Positions 22,292 to 33,451 of a DNA stretch of 64,000 nucleotides are shown here, piece after piece (position 1 is the stretch's first letter; each line of letters opens with the position of its first letter). The stretch covers positions 434,001 to 498,000 of the forward strand of contig JAGTJM010000014.1 in NCBI GenBank assembly GCA_020747015.1, written 5' to 3'. The notes under the pieces are model-generated. The model did no database searches and had not been told where the DNA came from. It was given only the letters and a program-made list of their open reading frames with translations. This stretch comes from Pyrenochaeta sp. MPI-SDFR-AT-0127 (lineage: Eukaryota > Ascomycota > Dothideomycetes > Pleosporales > Cucurbitariaceae). The position numbers and the translations under genes are program-made.

Positions 22292-24752
22292 TCACTCATG
22301 ACCTTCCCTCAAATGTTCGAGGTACCCTACCAGCCTTTTCTTAATGATCACACCTACCATCCTCCCCGTTCCTTCTTCAGTAACACACAAGTACCTCAAA
22401 CCCAGCTTCGAGAACATCTCCACTGCATACTCTAGCGGCGCTTTTGCACAGATAGTAAGTGGCGTCCTATCCACAAAGGGCGTAAGATCCACCTCCAGAC
22501 TATGCGGCGACGGCGCATCATCGACATAATGTCCCAGCACGCGGATCTGGATCTCCGGGTGCCCTTGCATAGACGCAGGAACGAGTCGAGTCAAGCCAAA
22601 CTCGAGTTCAGACTGTGAAATGTAGCCTTGTAGTATGGGCACGCCGTCTACTCCGTGAGACTGTACGAGAACAAGACCAGCGTCCATGAGTCCTCTCTCC
22701 TTCAAGCATTCCAATTTCTGGCTCAGCAGCGTGTAGGCGACTTTATTATGGGCAGGGACATGTACAGTGATCTCTTCCATTGTGCGTTTCGGCGGAATGA
22801 GGACTTGGACGCACATCTTGTTCCTCCTGACAATTCCTATCGCCGTGTCCGGGTCCAGGAACGGGTGGCCGAGCACATTCTGTGCAAGATCGTATACGCT
22901 TTCTTCCGAGATGGCGTCGGCGACCCATTTGGCAACGAGGATGGCCAGCATGTGGGGCACCACGTAGGCAAGTTGTCCGGTGAGCTCGAACATGATGACT
23001 GCAAGGGAAATGGTCATACGAGACACCCCTGCGAGGAAGGCTGCTGCCCCGACCATGGCGAAGATACCAGGCGAAATGGAGGGAATGAGCTGGCCTACGA
23101 GACGACCGAAAAAAGCGCCTGCATCGAGGGCAGGTATGATGACTCCAGAGGGGACTTTGATACCAAAAGTGATAATGGTAAGCACTAATTTTGCCAGTGT
23201 CCCGTACGTTAGCCAGCCAATGTACATCCACTTTTCTGCATCTGGGTCTTCATTTCGGCAGACCCAGGAGAGTGCCGATGCCCCGCCGTCACTACAATCC
23301 ACGAGCAGATTCTTGATGATGATATCGCCCGGTTCCCGCGTCAAGGGGTTAGGAAATTGAAGAAGCGTGGTTGCCAGAACAACGAGGAACACTTCCAAGA
23401 CAGGATTCGCCTTGATGAGTGCGAAGGAGCGGAACCATTTTGACCACAGGAAATTGAGTTTGCAGAACAGGCCACCAAATATCCCTCCTGCAATGCCTAA
23501 GAGCACGAAGACGAGGTAATGAACAGGCTGGTAGTCTGTTCCATAATTCGTCTCGAACAGGACAAGTTTGCCCGTGCCGGTGGGATTTAATTCCTTTAAC
23601 ACCATCGCGGCAACCAGGCTGCAGAGGAAGGCGCGCCACAATACTTTCCGTGGGAAGTATGTCGATATCTCTTCGTAACTGAACAAAACACCTCCAATTG
23701 GGGCGCCAAATGCCACGCTTAGGCCACTGGAACATGCAGCGCTGAGCAGTTCACGCATCTTGCGGCCATTGTCGCGATACTTTGGAAACAGCATTCCCAC
23801 TAGGTATCCCACGCATGTCGAAATGTGAACAAAGGGGCCTTCCTTGCCAAGACACATGCCTGTTGACACAGCGAAGACGGCACCGAATGCTTTTACGGCG
23901 AGGACTGGGAAGGAGAGGAAAGATGGAATCGAGAATCCAGACAGTATCGTCTTGATCTCCGGGATACCAGAGCCTGCGGCCATGTACATTACTTTTCCCT
24001 TTGGGACTGTCGCTGGTAGTGGCGAGCCTTCCGAGCTGTCGGCTCCATTGAGCTTAGTCGTCGAATCTGTCTGTTCACCAGACGACACAGAAGGTAGTGA
24101 ACTCTTCGTCAACATGGTTGCACTCGAACTGATAACTCCAAAGATGACTGCCATGCCAACGTAGAGTGCAAAACTCGAGGCATAACTGTTAGTCCACGAA
24201 TGCCAGAGTTCACATTCACCCTGCGCAGAGCTAACTCTCAGCAACAAAGATGGCCTCTCTGAAGCACAACAAGCCTCACGGTTTCTGAACGGATGGCCGC
24301 TGCAAAATCCAAGTTTCCAGTCCGACACTGTCGCTACGGAGACATCGACAACAAAGGCTACACACGCCGTGAGTGCACCGATAAGGACTACTGCAATCCA
24401 TCCTGAGCATGCGTCGAAGAGCGAGAGAAATGTATAGCGCAGGCCGCGCCGAGATTGTATGTAGCGGAAGCGGTATGAGTCTTTGACCTGTCACCTCATT
24501 AGTCTTGACGCGGCACCTAGGCGACTGAAGATGGTGTGGCCTTACCAAATCATGCAGCCAGTCGATTGTTGTATAGTCATTATAAGGCAATCGTTCCCCA
24601 ACAGTACTTCCAGCTAATTGCTGTTCGTCCTTTGTCACCGCAGATGAAATGATTGATTGTGCTTCCTCATCCTGCTCATGCTGAAGCTGCGATAACCAGG
24701 GTTGGTGGAGAAGAGGGGTATGTTCACTTATTGCACCAGAATCTGAGGCCAT
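22292..24752 (-). CDS. CLC-family voltage-gated chloride channel/transporter
   Basis: An 800-residue CLC protein, exons 24752-24546 and 24487-22292. It moves chloride, probably in exchange for protons, across an intracellular or plasma membrane. Landmarks are GSGIPE (about residue 240), GKEGPFVH (about 283, with the gating glutamate) and SGVIIPALDAGAFFGR, the GxFxP-region equivalent. The C-terminus carries two CBS domains; the last includes LRYLCVTEEGTGRMVGVI. The N-terminal WLHDL junction and YNDYTTIDW are typical of fungal members. A Ser/Thr-rich insert lies at about residues 195-230, before the first selectivity motif. Gef1-type function (copper/iron loading, pH balance in the secretory path) is an inference from the family. 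Confidence 0.93.
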
Positions 24753-25409
24753 TTGTTCAACCTGCGGAAATTGTCAGGGCCTTGAGCGCTGCGCAGTGAA
24801 GATAACGGGCAGCCATGGTGCTCATATTGGAAGATGAAAGATAGGAATAGCTGCAGTGGTTTGTCCAATGACGCAGGTGAGCAACTCGACATGCATGCTT
24901 ATCTATGGCGGACCAGATCTCTCTCCTTTGCATGGGAGCTGCTGTGGAGGGCCCAGATCGCTGGGCTTGGGGAGAGATAAGGAAACGAGACGTCCAGCAT
25001 GCTTCGCGAAAAGACGCTAACCGCTTCGAGCTGATATTTCAGCATCAAATGTTCGGTCACCTCGTCTAGGCATCAAGCTTCTGCGAGCATTGCCACCATG
25101 GAGAGACAGTGACTGGCGATAAGGAATGACGAATTAGAACTGGTGCATACTTCTAGACACTTGAGTACCCTGCGATACCTTGATATGAACCCGGATAACC
25201 AGAAGAACACCAGTCCACATCTAATAACCAGATCAGACGCGCCACAAAGTCAAATCATTCGAAGTATCCCTAAAAACAAAAGGCCGCCGGGCCAAAGTAC
25301 ACAGTCGGCAAAGGCGCAAACGCCACGATTATTGAATGGCCAGGTGGACTTCATGATCAAACCCACGGGCCTTCGCAGAGCGCTGTCGCCGCTACGAGAA
25401 GAGACCGAA
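24753..25409. other. Intergenic, no gene recognised
   Basis: 657 bp covering the CLC 5' region and the 3' side of the HMG-box gene. No distinct element seen. Confidence 0.4.
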
Positions 25410-26483
25410 TCAAGACTCTGTCGCGCTCTTTTCGCGGGCAAATCTTTCCTTGTCAGCTTGCGCCAGGTCTTCATATTTCTGCATCACTGTCAGCGCGCTC
25501 CGCGATAATTGTCTATCTATAGTTACCTTCTTCTCGCCAGTACTCAATGCTTTCCACTCATTTGCGATGAGTCTGAGAGAGTCTGTAGCATTGATGCCTT
25601 TCAAGTCACCGCTAGCCCATCGTTCTTTGCTGAAGAGAGCATAGGGGGAGGAAGGCCTCTTGACATGTCGATCGTCGTGGATCTTTGCAGTATAGGAAGG
25701 AGACCTGCCCTTCTTCTCGGATTTCTCATATCTGGCTCGTAGTTTGGCACGTGCATTGTTAGCGATTCTGATCTGCTCGGGAGTGTGAGAGTTGACCCAA
25801 GCCTGGTACTCGGCTCGCTTAGCTACTGTCCTCTCGTTGGCAAGGTGATTATAATGCTGTCCAAGCCAATTAGCTCAAATACATAAACTATGCATGCTGT
25901 GACCTACTTCATGCTCTGATGGGGTCAAAGTTTTCCATTTCTTAGAAACCTCCGACGCCTTTTGCAGGGCAGTGGCCTCTCCTTTGACATTGGGCCCGCG
26001 GCACATCTCGGCTACATAGGCGTTGATTCCTGTAAGTGCGCCATAGCTGACAGGCTCCTTGAGAGCTCTTTCTTGCAGCGCTTTAATTGTTGCCCTCTCC
26101 TTTGCCTCGGGCGTGACCACCTTCTTCACGCGCTTCTTTGGGACAGCCTTCTTTGGGGCAGGCTTCTTCTTTGCTACCGTCTTCCTCACAGGCCTCTTTG
26201 CCGGTGCCGCCTTCTTCTTCGGTGCCGCTTTCTTTGCTGCCTTAGCTTTGACTGCCCTCTTCACTGTCGCCGTAGGCTTGGTCGCGCGGGCAGTGGTGGC
26301 ATAAGAGCGACGAGCTTCAAGTGCAGAAGTGTAGGCGCGTGAGATTGCACGGAGAGCCGGTAGGGTGGAGGCGTTGCGGGAGAGAAGGGTGCGTCGAAGG
26401 ATGCGGGCCAGCTGCGGGAGATCGTGGGAACGTGTTATGGGTGCGTCAGCTGCCAAGCGGCAGAGCGCGCCGCGGGCCAGCAT
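25410..26483 (-). CDS. Two-HMG-box protein with H1-like basic segment, probably mitochondrial
   Basis: A 324-residue DNA-packaging protein, exons 26483-25908, 25856-25527 and 25478-25410. Residues 1-65 are rich in Arg, Ala and Ser with no early acidic residues, like a mitochondrial presequence. Residues 66-120 are a Lys/Ala/Pro segment (KKAAPKKKAAPAKRPVRK) resembling histone H1 tails. Two HMG-like boxes follow. The first is atypical, around KKWKTLTPSEHEHYNHLAN; the second begins KRPSSPYALFSKERWASG and ends QADKERF. The last intron is 48 bp with no stop codon, so its retention would add 16 residues and keep frame; it has GTAACT, CTGAC and CAG signals. A role like Abf2 or fungal mitochondrial HMG proteins in mtDNA compaction is likely but inferred; a nuclear role is the alternative. 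Confidence 0.88.
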
Positions 26484-26929
26484 CGCGATGGGTTGCGAAT
26501 AGGTAGAAAGGTATGTGTCGGCAAGCTGGCGAGTCGCGGCGCAGCTCTAAGCAGGGCAATTGACGTTGGAAGGTGGAGCGCGGATTGGAGGGGGTATGAG
26601 GTCGGACGCACACCACCACCCAGGTATTGGAAGGGCTGGGAGCTTGGACAGAAATACTAACCCAAAACGTCATGAAGCCAGGCACGCCGTGCAGCTTGCC
26701 CCACACAAGCCTTAAACCCGCCACAGACAAGGATGCTAATCGAGGAGGCTTAACTTTGAGAATTGGTGAAGGACTTCTGTTCATTTGGTCTTTTGCTGTC
26801 TTGGTTTGGGCTACTGATAGCAAAAGATGCACCATCTGCATGGAGCGCCCTGTCTGTTCATCTAATCCTCACCACATCTCAGCAGAGAAACATTTCGAAG
26901 TATACCCACAAAGACCAACATTGCGCCTT
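26484..26929. other. Intergenic, no gene recognised
   Basis: 446 bp containing the 5' region of the HMG-box gene and the 3' UTR of the aminotransferase. Nothing else supported. Confidence 0.4.
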
Positions 26930-28333
26930 CTATACCACTTTGTAACTACGTCGTGTCAGCCAATGAAGCAGGTTAGGGATTTAGGGGTCTTTACCTCCAC
27001 GGGTGGTCCTCGTCACCGTACTGAATGGCCTCGATCCAGTCCTTCATCTGCTGTGCGATAGGCCCAGTCTCTACGTGGTCCTCGAGACCGCAATCAACAA
27101 GGCGTCCCTTCCAACTGATCTTCCTCACTGGGCTGACGATAGCAGCAGTACCGGCCCCGAAAATCTCCAGCAGACGGCCGTCGTCGGCGGCATCGGCAAT
27201 ATCCTGCATCGTGAACTTGCGTTCATCTACGTTCCAGCCCTTTGGCTCCAACCGCTCGCGCGCAAGTTGAAGGATTGAGTCTCGCGTGACACCTTCGAGG
27301 ATTGTTCCATCGAGCGGCGCAGTCAGCAATTCTGACTGTCCGGTCTCCTTGTTCTTGATAGCTGCAAACAAGTTCATTGTGCCAACCTCCGTCACATACT
27401 CTTCCTCGCCGAACAACCACAGGTTCTGGTGGAAGCCGCGGCTGGCAGCTTGCATTTGCGGCACGATGCAAGGCGCATAGTTGGCACCAAGCTTCTTATC
27501 TCCAACACCGCCGGGCCATGCCCGCACAGCATAGTCTGTGGCTTCTAATGACACTGCCTTGAAGCCGGTGCGATAGTAAGGGCCCACGGGCGAAGCAATC
27601 ACGTAGAGTAGTGCTGACGCGGGAGGACCTACGCCAAGTGTACGCTGAGTGCCGATCATGGTAGGACGAAGATAGAGCGAGTATCCGCGTGCACTACGTT
27701 TCATCAGTATTCGCCTGAAGCATGCATCAAGTCAGAACCCACTTGGGGATGAAACGCTCATCCAGCTTGACGAACTTGCCAATGAGGTCAATCATGGCAT
27801 CTGGGTCAAAGGTAGGCAGTGCAATTCGCGCTGATGACTTGTTCAACCGTACCATGTTCTTGTCCGGCCTGAACAGCCTGATGTTGCCATCCTTGTCCTT
27901 GTAGGCCTTCATGCCCTCGAAGCACTCGAACGCATAGTGGAAGACGCAGGTCGCCGGGTCGAGGCTAAGGTTTTGGTAGGGCGTAATTCGCGATGGCAGC
28001 CATCCTTCTGATGCCGTCCATTCGAGCGAGAGCATATGATCTGGAGGGCAGGGTCAGCCATGAAGTCAGAATTCCACAGAAGCTAGTACCCGAGAAGTTG
28101 CGGCCAAAAACGAGTTCCTCCGGAGGCAGCAAGTCCTTTGGAGTGGTTGTCTTGGTGATGGACAGCTTTGTCGGGTCAATGTCTAGGATCTTGGTGCCCA
28201 CAGAGGCATCAGCGTGGATGCTGTAAGCTCGCGGTGTCCGACATCGCAATGATGCGCTGAGTGGTGCTGCAGCTGAACGGGAGGTGCAATGGGAAAGTGA
28301 AGAGAGCAGCCGGAATGACCGTTGTTGAAGCAT
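26930..28333 (-). CDS. BAT1: Branched-chain amino-acid aminotransferase, mitochondrial type
   Basis: A PLP enzyme interconverting Leu, Ile and Val with their 2-oxo acids. Exons are 28333-28090, 28040-27743, 27693-26995 and 26945-26930, giving 418 residues. All three introns are 49 bp. The N-terminal ~40 residues are rich in Arg, Ser and Leu, as in a mitochondrial presequence. Class IV landmarks include YHY-type FHYAFECFEGMKAY, RGYSLYLRPTMIGTQ, the PLP lysine in DKKLGANYAP, and FGAGTAAIVSPV. The last exon is only 16 nt. A GTAAAG donor falls at the apparent stop, and a CTGAC...TAG acceptor yields the C-terminus HPWSYKVV, as I recall for fungal homologues. Without this intron the protein would end at HPWR. 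The second intron uses an unusual GTGGGT donor, chosen because it restores FIPNARGYSLY. Confidence 0.93.
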
Positions 28334-28944
28334 CGTGAAGGATGCTCTGTGGAGAGAGATTGTGTTGCGCAGGGAGGAGAGACGGTGTTCACGGTGGTAT
28401 TTGGATATTATTTCGGGGCTCCAAAACCGAAGCTGACCGGCGACCCTGGCGTTGTCGGAGCTCTATACTATCCCGCGAGCAGTTGCCTCCAATCGGGCAT
28501 CTACCTTCACCGCCCTGGAGCATCTCCAAGGGCGCAATTTGTCTTCTTGGTATAACATAATACGGATACTTGAGGCTATTCACGTACCAGACAAATTCAG
28601 CTGGTACGGGCAACTACGCACGCTTGAGTCCTGCAGGCGCGGGAGGGCCAAGACTCCCTGGCTATCACTACTCCACAACTCGCGTGGGGTCATCAGCACT
28701 GCCTGTATTCTGATTGACTTTGATGCTGGCGCTGGACGTCCGATCAATATAACGGCCTCTACTGTTTTTCAAAGACTATTTGCTGAGGGAGCAACCCTGT
28801 CTGAAATGCTCTGAATTCCTCGGCGTGGTTCCAGCTGGCAGTCTCAGATCTTACGAACAACAGTATTACACCAACGGCCACATCGCGGTCCATGACGCAC
28901 TCCCTACACATTGTAGGTATCGCCGCGCGGGCGAATCGACCACC
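28334..28944. promoter_or_regulatory. Divergent promoter region BCAT / SCY1
   Basis: 611 bp between divergent start codons. Short frames on both strands, none with a protein motif. No specific factor site was recognised with confidence. Confidence 0.45.
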
Positions 28945-31900
28945 ATGTTTTCCAACGCGCTGAAATCTTTCTCCTCAAACATCTCGAGCAACTACTCCCT
29001 TAGTCAACAACCGACCTCTTACTCCGGACCATGGAAGATATACGATGCGAAGAAGAAGTCAACAGGCAAGGCGGCGTCCGTCTTCATTTTCGAGAAGAAG
29101 TCACTGGAACCACCAACTGGTGCCAGCTTCGGTGGACGCTCAGCTGCTTCGGGGCTGAAGCGAGCCCATGAAGAGGTCGTGGAGAGACTGAAGAAGGAAG
29201 GCAGCTCCCTTGCGCGGCTACGACACCCCAGCGTCCTAGAACTAGTCGAACCGGTTGAGGAGACTCGCGGTGGCGGCTTGATGTTTGCAACAGAGCCTGT
29301 GACTGCCTCGCTCGCAGGACTGTTACAGGAGAAGGACGAGCAAGAGAAGGCCGGTGGTGTAGGCGGACGACGCAGCAGATATGTGATTGAGGAAGCCGAC
29401 GGTCAAAAGCGACGGCGAGAGCTCGAAATCGACGAACTTGAGATACAAAAAGGGCTCTTGCAGATTGCTAAAGGCCTGGAGTTTCTGCATGAGAGTGCTG
29501 GCTTAGTGCACGCCAATCTGACGCCTGAGGCTATCTTTATCAACGCTAAAGTAGGCAATTTGATTCTGTTCCAACCGTGAGAGCGACCTGCTGATGATGT
29601 GACAGTCAGATTGGAAGATTTCAGGCCTTGGCTTCTCAACTCCACCCGAAAACTCCACGAAACCGACATCAGTGACCCCAATTTCTCTTTCCGAAGTCCT
29701 CAATTATGACGCACGACTGCCACGGTACATCCAACTTAACATGGACTACACTTCGCCAGATTTTGTAATGGATGGCAATATCACTCCGGCATCCGACATG
29801 TTCAGTCTGGGAATGCTCATCATTGCATTATACAACTCGCCACATAAAAGCCCAATGGACTTTAATGGAAGCGCATCTTCCTACAAGCGGGCATTTTCGT
29901 CCTCGTCGTCGGTTCCGAATAAAACCAACAACTTCATGTCCTCTCAACCGCTACCACGAGATGTTGTGAACGGTGTCCTTGATCGTTTGATTACACGGCG
30001 GCCTGCACAACGAATGGATGCGCGTGAGTTTCAGCAAGCACAGTACTTTGATAACATCCTGGTGTCAACCATTCGCTTCTTGGACTCGCTACCCGCCAAA
30101 ACCCCCAATGAGAAGTCGCAGTTCATGCGGGGCCTACCACGCATCCTCAACCAATTCCCAAAGTCAGTTCTTGATAAGAAGATACTCCCTGCTCTGCTAG
30201 AAGAGATGAAGGATCGTGAGCTTCTGACTTTGATACTACAAAATGTCTTCAAGATCATCACAATGTTACCGGCAGGAAAGCGTGCATTTACGGAGAAGGT
30301 GATTCCGAAGCTGAGAGAGACCTTCCTGACAGCTCCCGCGGCAAGTGCAAAAGGGGCAGCCCAAGACAGGGATAGTCTCAAGGAGGCTGGCCTGATGGTC
30401 TTGCTTGAAAACATGCAGATCGCAGCCGAAAATTCAAGTGGAAAGGAGTTCAAGGAAGATATTCTGCCAATCATCAACTATGCTCTTGAATCCCCCACGC
30501 ATTCATTGGTTGACGCGGCCCTCCGTACACTACCTGTAGTTCTTCCGATTCTAGATTTCTCGACTGTCAAGAACGAGCTATTTCCGGTGATAGCTACCAT
30601 CTTCGCCAAAACTAGCAGTATGGGTATCAAAATTCGTGGCTTGGAAGCATTCAAAACATTGTGCGGAGGTGGTAGCGAGGAGCAAAGCGACTTTCAGGGA
30701 GATGGCTTGACTGGAGTAGTAGCAGTTCCGAAACCCAAGAGCTCGAACGTATCGATATTGGACAAGTACACCATTCAAGAGAAGGTTGTACCGCTTCTTC
30801 GAGGCATCAAGACGAAGGAGCCTGCCGTCATGGTACGTCCAGAAAGCGCTTATTGAAGTCTACATGCTAACATATTGGTTAGATTGCTGCCCTCGAGGTC
30901 TTCAAAGCCATTAGTGGCCAGGTCGACAGTGACTTCCTCGCCATGGACGTTCTCCCTGTCGTGTGGCAATTCAGCCTAGGGCCATTGCTCAATCTCACTC
31001 AGTTTCAAGCTTACATGACTCTTATCAAATCTATGTCGGCGCGCGTCGAGAACGAACAAACACGCAAACTACAAGAACTCGGCGCCAACAATACGACTGC
31101 CACCACACGGAACGAATTCATGAGCTTTGGAGGCTCCAGCGCTACCAATGGAATCGATTCAAGTAATGGCAATGGAGAAACAGACTTTGAGGCACTTGTA
31201 CGCGGGGGTCAGGCGGGCTCGTCAAACGGCAACGACATGCTGGGTGGAGATACCTGGGCAAACGCTTCGGCATCTGCATCATCGTCGACTATCTTGCCAT
31301 CGCGCCCATCGACAAATCGTTCGAGATCAACGAACAATGCATCACCGGCTGCAACATTTGCATGGTCGACTCCGCCAGTCTCACCACCCGCGAATACCAA
31401 CCTCTCGGCACCCAAGGCACAAAGTCGGACAGTGACTCCTGATAATACCTTTAGCAGTCTCAACTCATCTTTTCCAGCGTTGACTGCTACCAATCCAGGT
31501 ATTGGCAGTCCAACGTTCGCGCCACCACAGCAACAAGTGAGACCAGCTTTGAGCATGAATAGCATGGCTTCTCCGACTACAGCACCCTCATACAGTAATT
31601 CTCAGAGTTCTGTGAACTGGGGCAACGCAGGTAGCTCCTCTTTGACGACCAATCCATGGGGTGCTACATCCTCAGCCTCAAGCAACACAAGTGGTCTCTC
31701 ACAGTTTACTTCACTGGCGCCAGCACCCTCCCAGGCCCAGCCTTCAAGCAATCCTTACTCATCATTCGGTATTGCGCCTCCGCCCATGAAAGCAACGAGT
31801 AACAGCTCGTTCAGCATAGCACCACCACCGAGTATGAACATGGCCAACAGGACAGCAAGCTCTAGCAGTGGAATGGGGATGAACAGCATGGGGTCACTGA

Positions 31901-31986
31901 GGGCACAGACGCAGAAACAGCAGCAGCAAAGTCAGCCGCAACAGTCGCAAACCAATTGGGGCAGTGGAGGTGACAGCTTGATATGA
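28945..31986 (+). CDS. SCY1: SCY1-family pseudokinase
   Basis: A 978-residue Scy1/SCYL2-like protein, exons 28945-29550, 29606-30832 and 30883-31986. The N-terminal kinase fold is degenerate: the HRD catalytic loop reads VHANLTPEAIFIN, and the DFG position reads SGLGFS, so it should be catalytically inactive. A middle region of about 350 residues has helical HEAT-like repeats (LPRILNQFPKSVLDKKILP, LLTLILQNVFKII). The C-terminal 300 residues are Ser/Asn/Gln/Pro-rich and end in repeated QQQ and WGSGGDSLI. Known family members act in clathrin/COPI trafficking between Golgi and endosomes; a trafficking role is inferred. The first intron (55 bp) lies exactly after the pseudo-catalytic loop. Confidence 0.92.
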
Positions 31987-33451
31987 ACACGACTTTGTAT
32001 GCGTTTGGAGTTTTAGCGGGTGTTGATGTGACGATAGCATATTTAGATTTGAAGAGAAAATTGGCGATCTGAAGGAGCTGTCACCTTTGGCGGGGATGGT
32101 TGTCAGGAATGCGTCGTGTGTGTTAAGTGTGCGTTTCGTGCTCAACCGTCGAACAACATTGCTTCGCGATACATACCCAAAGACGGTCACAATACGCGTT
32201 GAAGGCGCATGCAAGTCAGATTGCTTTTCCTGTCTAGTGTCTTGCAATGCAGAGATCAGCGGTGCAGACAGAGTACGGCAACCAAGAATCACACACTCAG
32301 ACCAGCGCCCAAACCCCCAGTCCTGCTACCCTGCAAGAGAGCCCTCAAAGGTGGACGCCGCGAACGCACCTGGAAACGCCCGAATCTTCCGCAGGTTCCG
32401 ATCGGACGGTCAAGATGGCATAAGCGCGAGAAGTGGAACCGTTTGAACAAACAAGTGTCAGATACAAGCAAAAAGCGAAGGATTGCACGAATCGACTGGC
32501 GAATGTTGGCGAGGCTTGATGTCGCAATTGGAGCGGCAAGTTGCGCTACCAAGGTTTTCTTCCAAGAGGACAAGTCGAGCTTGAACCCGCCCCTGCCGCT
32601 CTTGGCCATTGCTTACTCGCGCCGCCCGGCCATCAACGTCATGGCGTCCCCCCAACCGCCTTGGACGTGCCATTGCTGCCCCGGCTTGACCGGCCTCGAG
32701 CTCAGAGGGACAGTTCGCAGTGCTTCCCAGACTTGGGCTATCGGCATGTGTAGTAGTGATTGTCGCCCGTCAGCCTACGGGAGTGGGTCTGGTCGAGAGG
32801 CAGCTCATTCCACACCTAATCCACGTGCGTCGACGTGCACACGGCACACGGGAGCGCCAGGTCAGCGATAACCGGTCCGGTGCGAGATTTCCACACTACG
32901 TCAGGCTATCAGCCACCCAAACGGTGCCACTGCCCTTGAATCACAGCCCTTGCGTCAGCCGAATTCGAAACTCAAAAAACTCGGCGCCTCGAGATTGCAC
33001 AAGGCCAAAGGTTGAGTGCAGCGGTCATAGCGCGCAGAGCCAACCGCGGGAACAAGGCGTGGTGTAGCCTTTCATAGGCCGCCTTCCAAGCCCTCGAGGG
33101 GCAACCAGGGACTATGGCTAGTCGCATCCACTCACCTATTTCCCGTTTCGCCTTGTCCGGTACCACACCGACCTTCACCCCCCGCAAGCTTTTTGAACTA
33201 GCGTACTCAAGTTACGTCTTGCCGCATCTCACCACCCAACCAACTACCACCCTCGACCAATTTGCCCCCGCGACGTACTTAACAATCCCAACCCCCGGCT
33301 GATCTCCGCCGCTTATCGTCAACACTGCAGCCTTCAGTTGCTGCTCTCCTTCGACACCCTCTCTAAAAGTCCAGTGGCTAATGCGACCGGAAACGGCTTC
33401 ACCCCGTCGTCTTTCTTCAATCCCGCACAAGAAGTGCATCCGCCTCATAAA
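31987..33451. other. Intergenic, no gene recognised
   Basis: 1.46 kb between SCY1 and the amino-acid permease. A plus-strand frame of about 220 codons (32209-32871) is Arg/Pro/Cys-rich with no motif and is overlapped by equally long frames on the other strand, so it is not called. The permease frame is open upstream of its chosen start to 33338. Confidence 0.45.

Noticed and set aside
26946..26994. Stop codon of BCAT at 26991-26993
   Set aside because: It falls inside a good splice donor, and the spliced C-terminus matches the family better.
32209..32871. A 220-codon plus-strand frame between SCY1 and the permease
   Set aside because: Arg/Pro/Cys-rich, no domain, and overlapped by comparable minus-strand frames; more likely chance in GC-rich DNA.
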